Source: an uncultured Anaerolineales bacterium
GTDB taxonomy: Bacteria; Chloroflexota; Anaerolineae; Aggregatilineales; Aggregatilineaceae
NCBI GenBank assembly: GCA_937135955.1
Contig: CAKZOB010000016.1
Span: 1 to 59,919, forward strand
Length of the DNA: 59,919 nucleotides
Direction: 5' to 3'
The notes beneath the pieces were generated by a model, which worked only from the letters and a program-made list of their open reading frames with translations, was not told the origin of the DNA and made no database searches. Made by a program: the position numbers and the translations under genes. Each line of letters begins with the position of its first letter. The stretch's first letter is position 1. Below, piece after piece: positions 58,906 to 59,919 of this stretch.

Positions 58906-59919
58906 TCACTGAGCCGCGGCGCAAATGGCGTAGGCGGTCAGAGTGTAGGGGACGTTGCCGAGCGCGCGCACGCGCCAACCCGTCGTGCCCACTGGCATGT
59001 TGGTGTAGATCGAGACGGTGGGGTCGGAGACGCTGCCGCCGCCGCCGATGACCTGTTTACCGTCCGGGCAGCGCAGCGTCAGCACGCCCAGGCTGGTGAA
59101 CGTCCCCTCGCGCGTGACGATCTCGTAGCCTTTCAGGCCGCCCGGTTCACCTTGTGGGCCAGGTTCGCCCTGCGGGCCGGGCGGGCCAGCGGGGCCAGGT
59201 TCACCCTGCGGGCCAGGCTCACCAGCAGGGCCAGGCTCACCCTGTGGGCCTTGTGGACCGGCAGGGCCGGGCGGGCCAGCGGGGCCGGGTTCACCCTGCG
59301 GGCCAGCGGGGCCTTGCAGGTCTTGGGTGAGATCGAAGTCGCCGTCGCAGTCAGAATCAACCTGCAGGACAGTGCCCTCGAAGCTGAGCGCGGGGGTGCA
59401 GCCAGGTTCGCCAGCGGGGCCAGGTTCGCCCTGCGGCCCCTGGGGGCCGGGCGGGCCAGCGGGGCCGGGTTCACCCTGCGGGCCTTGCAGGTCTTGGGTA
59501 AGCTCGAAGTCCCCGTCGCAGTCGGCGTCAATCATCAGCACGCTACCCTGGAACTTCAGAGCGGGGCTGCACCCTGGTTCACCCTGTGGGCCAGGCTCAC
59601 CGGCAGGGCCAGGTTTGCCCTGCGGCCCCTGGGGGCCGGGCGGGCCAGCGGGGCCGGGTTCACCCTGCGGGCCTTGCAGGTCTTGGGTGAGGTCAATTGT
59701 GCCGTCGCAGTCGGAATCAATTTGCAGGACAGTGCCCTCGAAGCTCAACACAGGTGAGCAACCAGGCTCACCCGCGGGGCCAGGTTCGCCTTGCGGGCCA
59801 GCAGGGCCTTGCAGGTCTTGGGTGAGGTCAATTGTGCCGTCGCAGTCGGAATCAATTTGCAGGACAGTGCCCTCGAAACTCAGCGCGGGCGTGCAACCAG
59901 GCTCACCCGCGGGGCCAGG
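58906..59919 (-). CDS. Collagen-like repeat protein with DxDxDG modules, N-terminus cut by the window edge
   Basis: 337 codons visible, open to the last base. Gly-X-Y tracts ([13 protein letters not shown] and similar) alternate with a 29-residue module, seen four times: C-(T/S)[13 protein letters not shown], then [20 protein letters not shown]-x-x-D resembles an EF-hand/dockerin calcium loop, and each module has two Cys. The C-terminal ~85 residues ([19 protein letters not shown] and on, with a [11 protein letters not shown] segment) form a compact end domain, possibly the trimerisation cap. It is probably extracellular. The signal peptide, if any, lies beyond the window. Confidence 0.88.
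   Translation of the reverse strand, partial: PGPAGEPGCTPALSFEGTVLQIDSDCDGTIDLTQDLQGPAGPQGEPGPAGEPGCSPVLSFEGTVLQIDSDCDGTIDLTQDLQGPQGEPGPAGPPGPQGPQGKPGPAGEPGPQGEPGCSPALKFQGSVLMIDADCDGDFELTQDLQGPQGEPGPAGPPGPQGPQGEPGPAGEPGCTPALSFEGTVLQVDSDCDGDFDLTQDLQGPAGPQGEPGPAGPPGPAGPQGPQGEPGPAGEPGPQGEPGPAGPPGPQGEPGPQGEPGGLKGYEIVTREGTFTSLGVLTLRCPDGKQVIGGGGSVSDPTVSIYTNMPVGTTGWRVRALGNVPYTLTAYAICAAAQ

Noticed and set aside
58810-59757. Plus-strand ORF rich in Arg-Ala-Gly opposite the collagen-like gene
   Set aside because: Repetition reflects Gly-X-Y codons read in antisense; the minus frame has clear modules and a terminator.
59120-59919. Regularly spaced repeats that might suggest a CRISPR array
   Set aside because: Repeats are in frame, vary in length, lack unique spacers and encode collagen-like tracts.

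Overview
The window is about 60 kb of GC-rich bacterial chromosome with no rRNA, tRNA, CRISPR array, phage module or intact transposase. The mix of families suggests Chloroflexota, probably an Anaerolineae-like lineage. Pointers are LysM/SH3 envelope proteins with Thr-Pro linkers, tandem cytidylate-kinase-like genes, a Uma2 protein, a DUF433 protein, an AMMECR1 protein, and a GHMP kinase fused to a sugar nucleotidyltransferase. This taxonomic call is inference. Promoters look like ordinary sigma70 sites with -10 boxes such as TACAAT, TATACT and TACACT. Most genes have AGGAGG-type ribosome sites.

Layout. Positions 1-3270: a truncated secreted protein, an alpha/beta hydrolase-fold protein lacking its nucleophile serine, and a PAP2-type membrane phosphatase. 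3395-7047: a three-gene ABC exporter operon. 7185-9787: two membrane proteins. 9932-12511: alpha-glucan phosphorylase. 12732-14625: a response regulator/histidine kinase pair. 14834-17317: a penicillin-acylase-family Ntn hydrolase. 17672-24515: a tandem-HTH regulator, a GT39-like enzyme, a TPR protein, a Ser/Thr kinase and a GT21-like glycosyltransferase. 24974-27844: a two-motif CDGSH protein, a DoxX-like protein, a membrane-anchored methyltransferase and a LysM lipoprotein. 28244-36253: YgfZ, an IscA-type carrier, a degenerate homoserine-kinase-like protein, then a + strand run (binding protein, GNAT, MBL hydrolase, methyltransferase, phosphomutase-fold enzyme, DUF433, AMMECR1).

36379-46206: a lipoprotein, a large (alpha/alpha)6 glycosidase-like protein, Uma2, the GHMP-kinase/nucleotidyltransferase fusion, a Flp/TadE-like pseudopilin and membrane proteins. 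46287-49796: a structured leader before two cytidylate-kinase-like paralogues, a probable selenoprotein redoxin (UGA in place of the first Cys of CPPC, with a SECIS-like hairpin), and an SH3-SH3-LysM protein. 49923-53085: a TauE-like permease and a PPDK_N-like protein. 53333-58767: a surface polysaccharide operon (GT2, FrhB-like, pyruvyltransferase, two flippase-like proteins). 58906-end: a collagen-like protein with interspersed DxDxDG modules, truncated by the window edge.

Between genes lies a family of short mosaic palindromic repeats, about 90-240 bp, in at least eleven places. One copy is flanked by a 13-bp direct repeat, as expected of a MITE. Another forms the 3' end of a gene. The items most worth follow-up are the selenoprotein redoxin, the interleaved-helix leader RNA, the mosaic repeats, and the DUF433 cassette with its duplicated leader.
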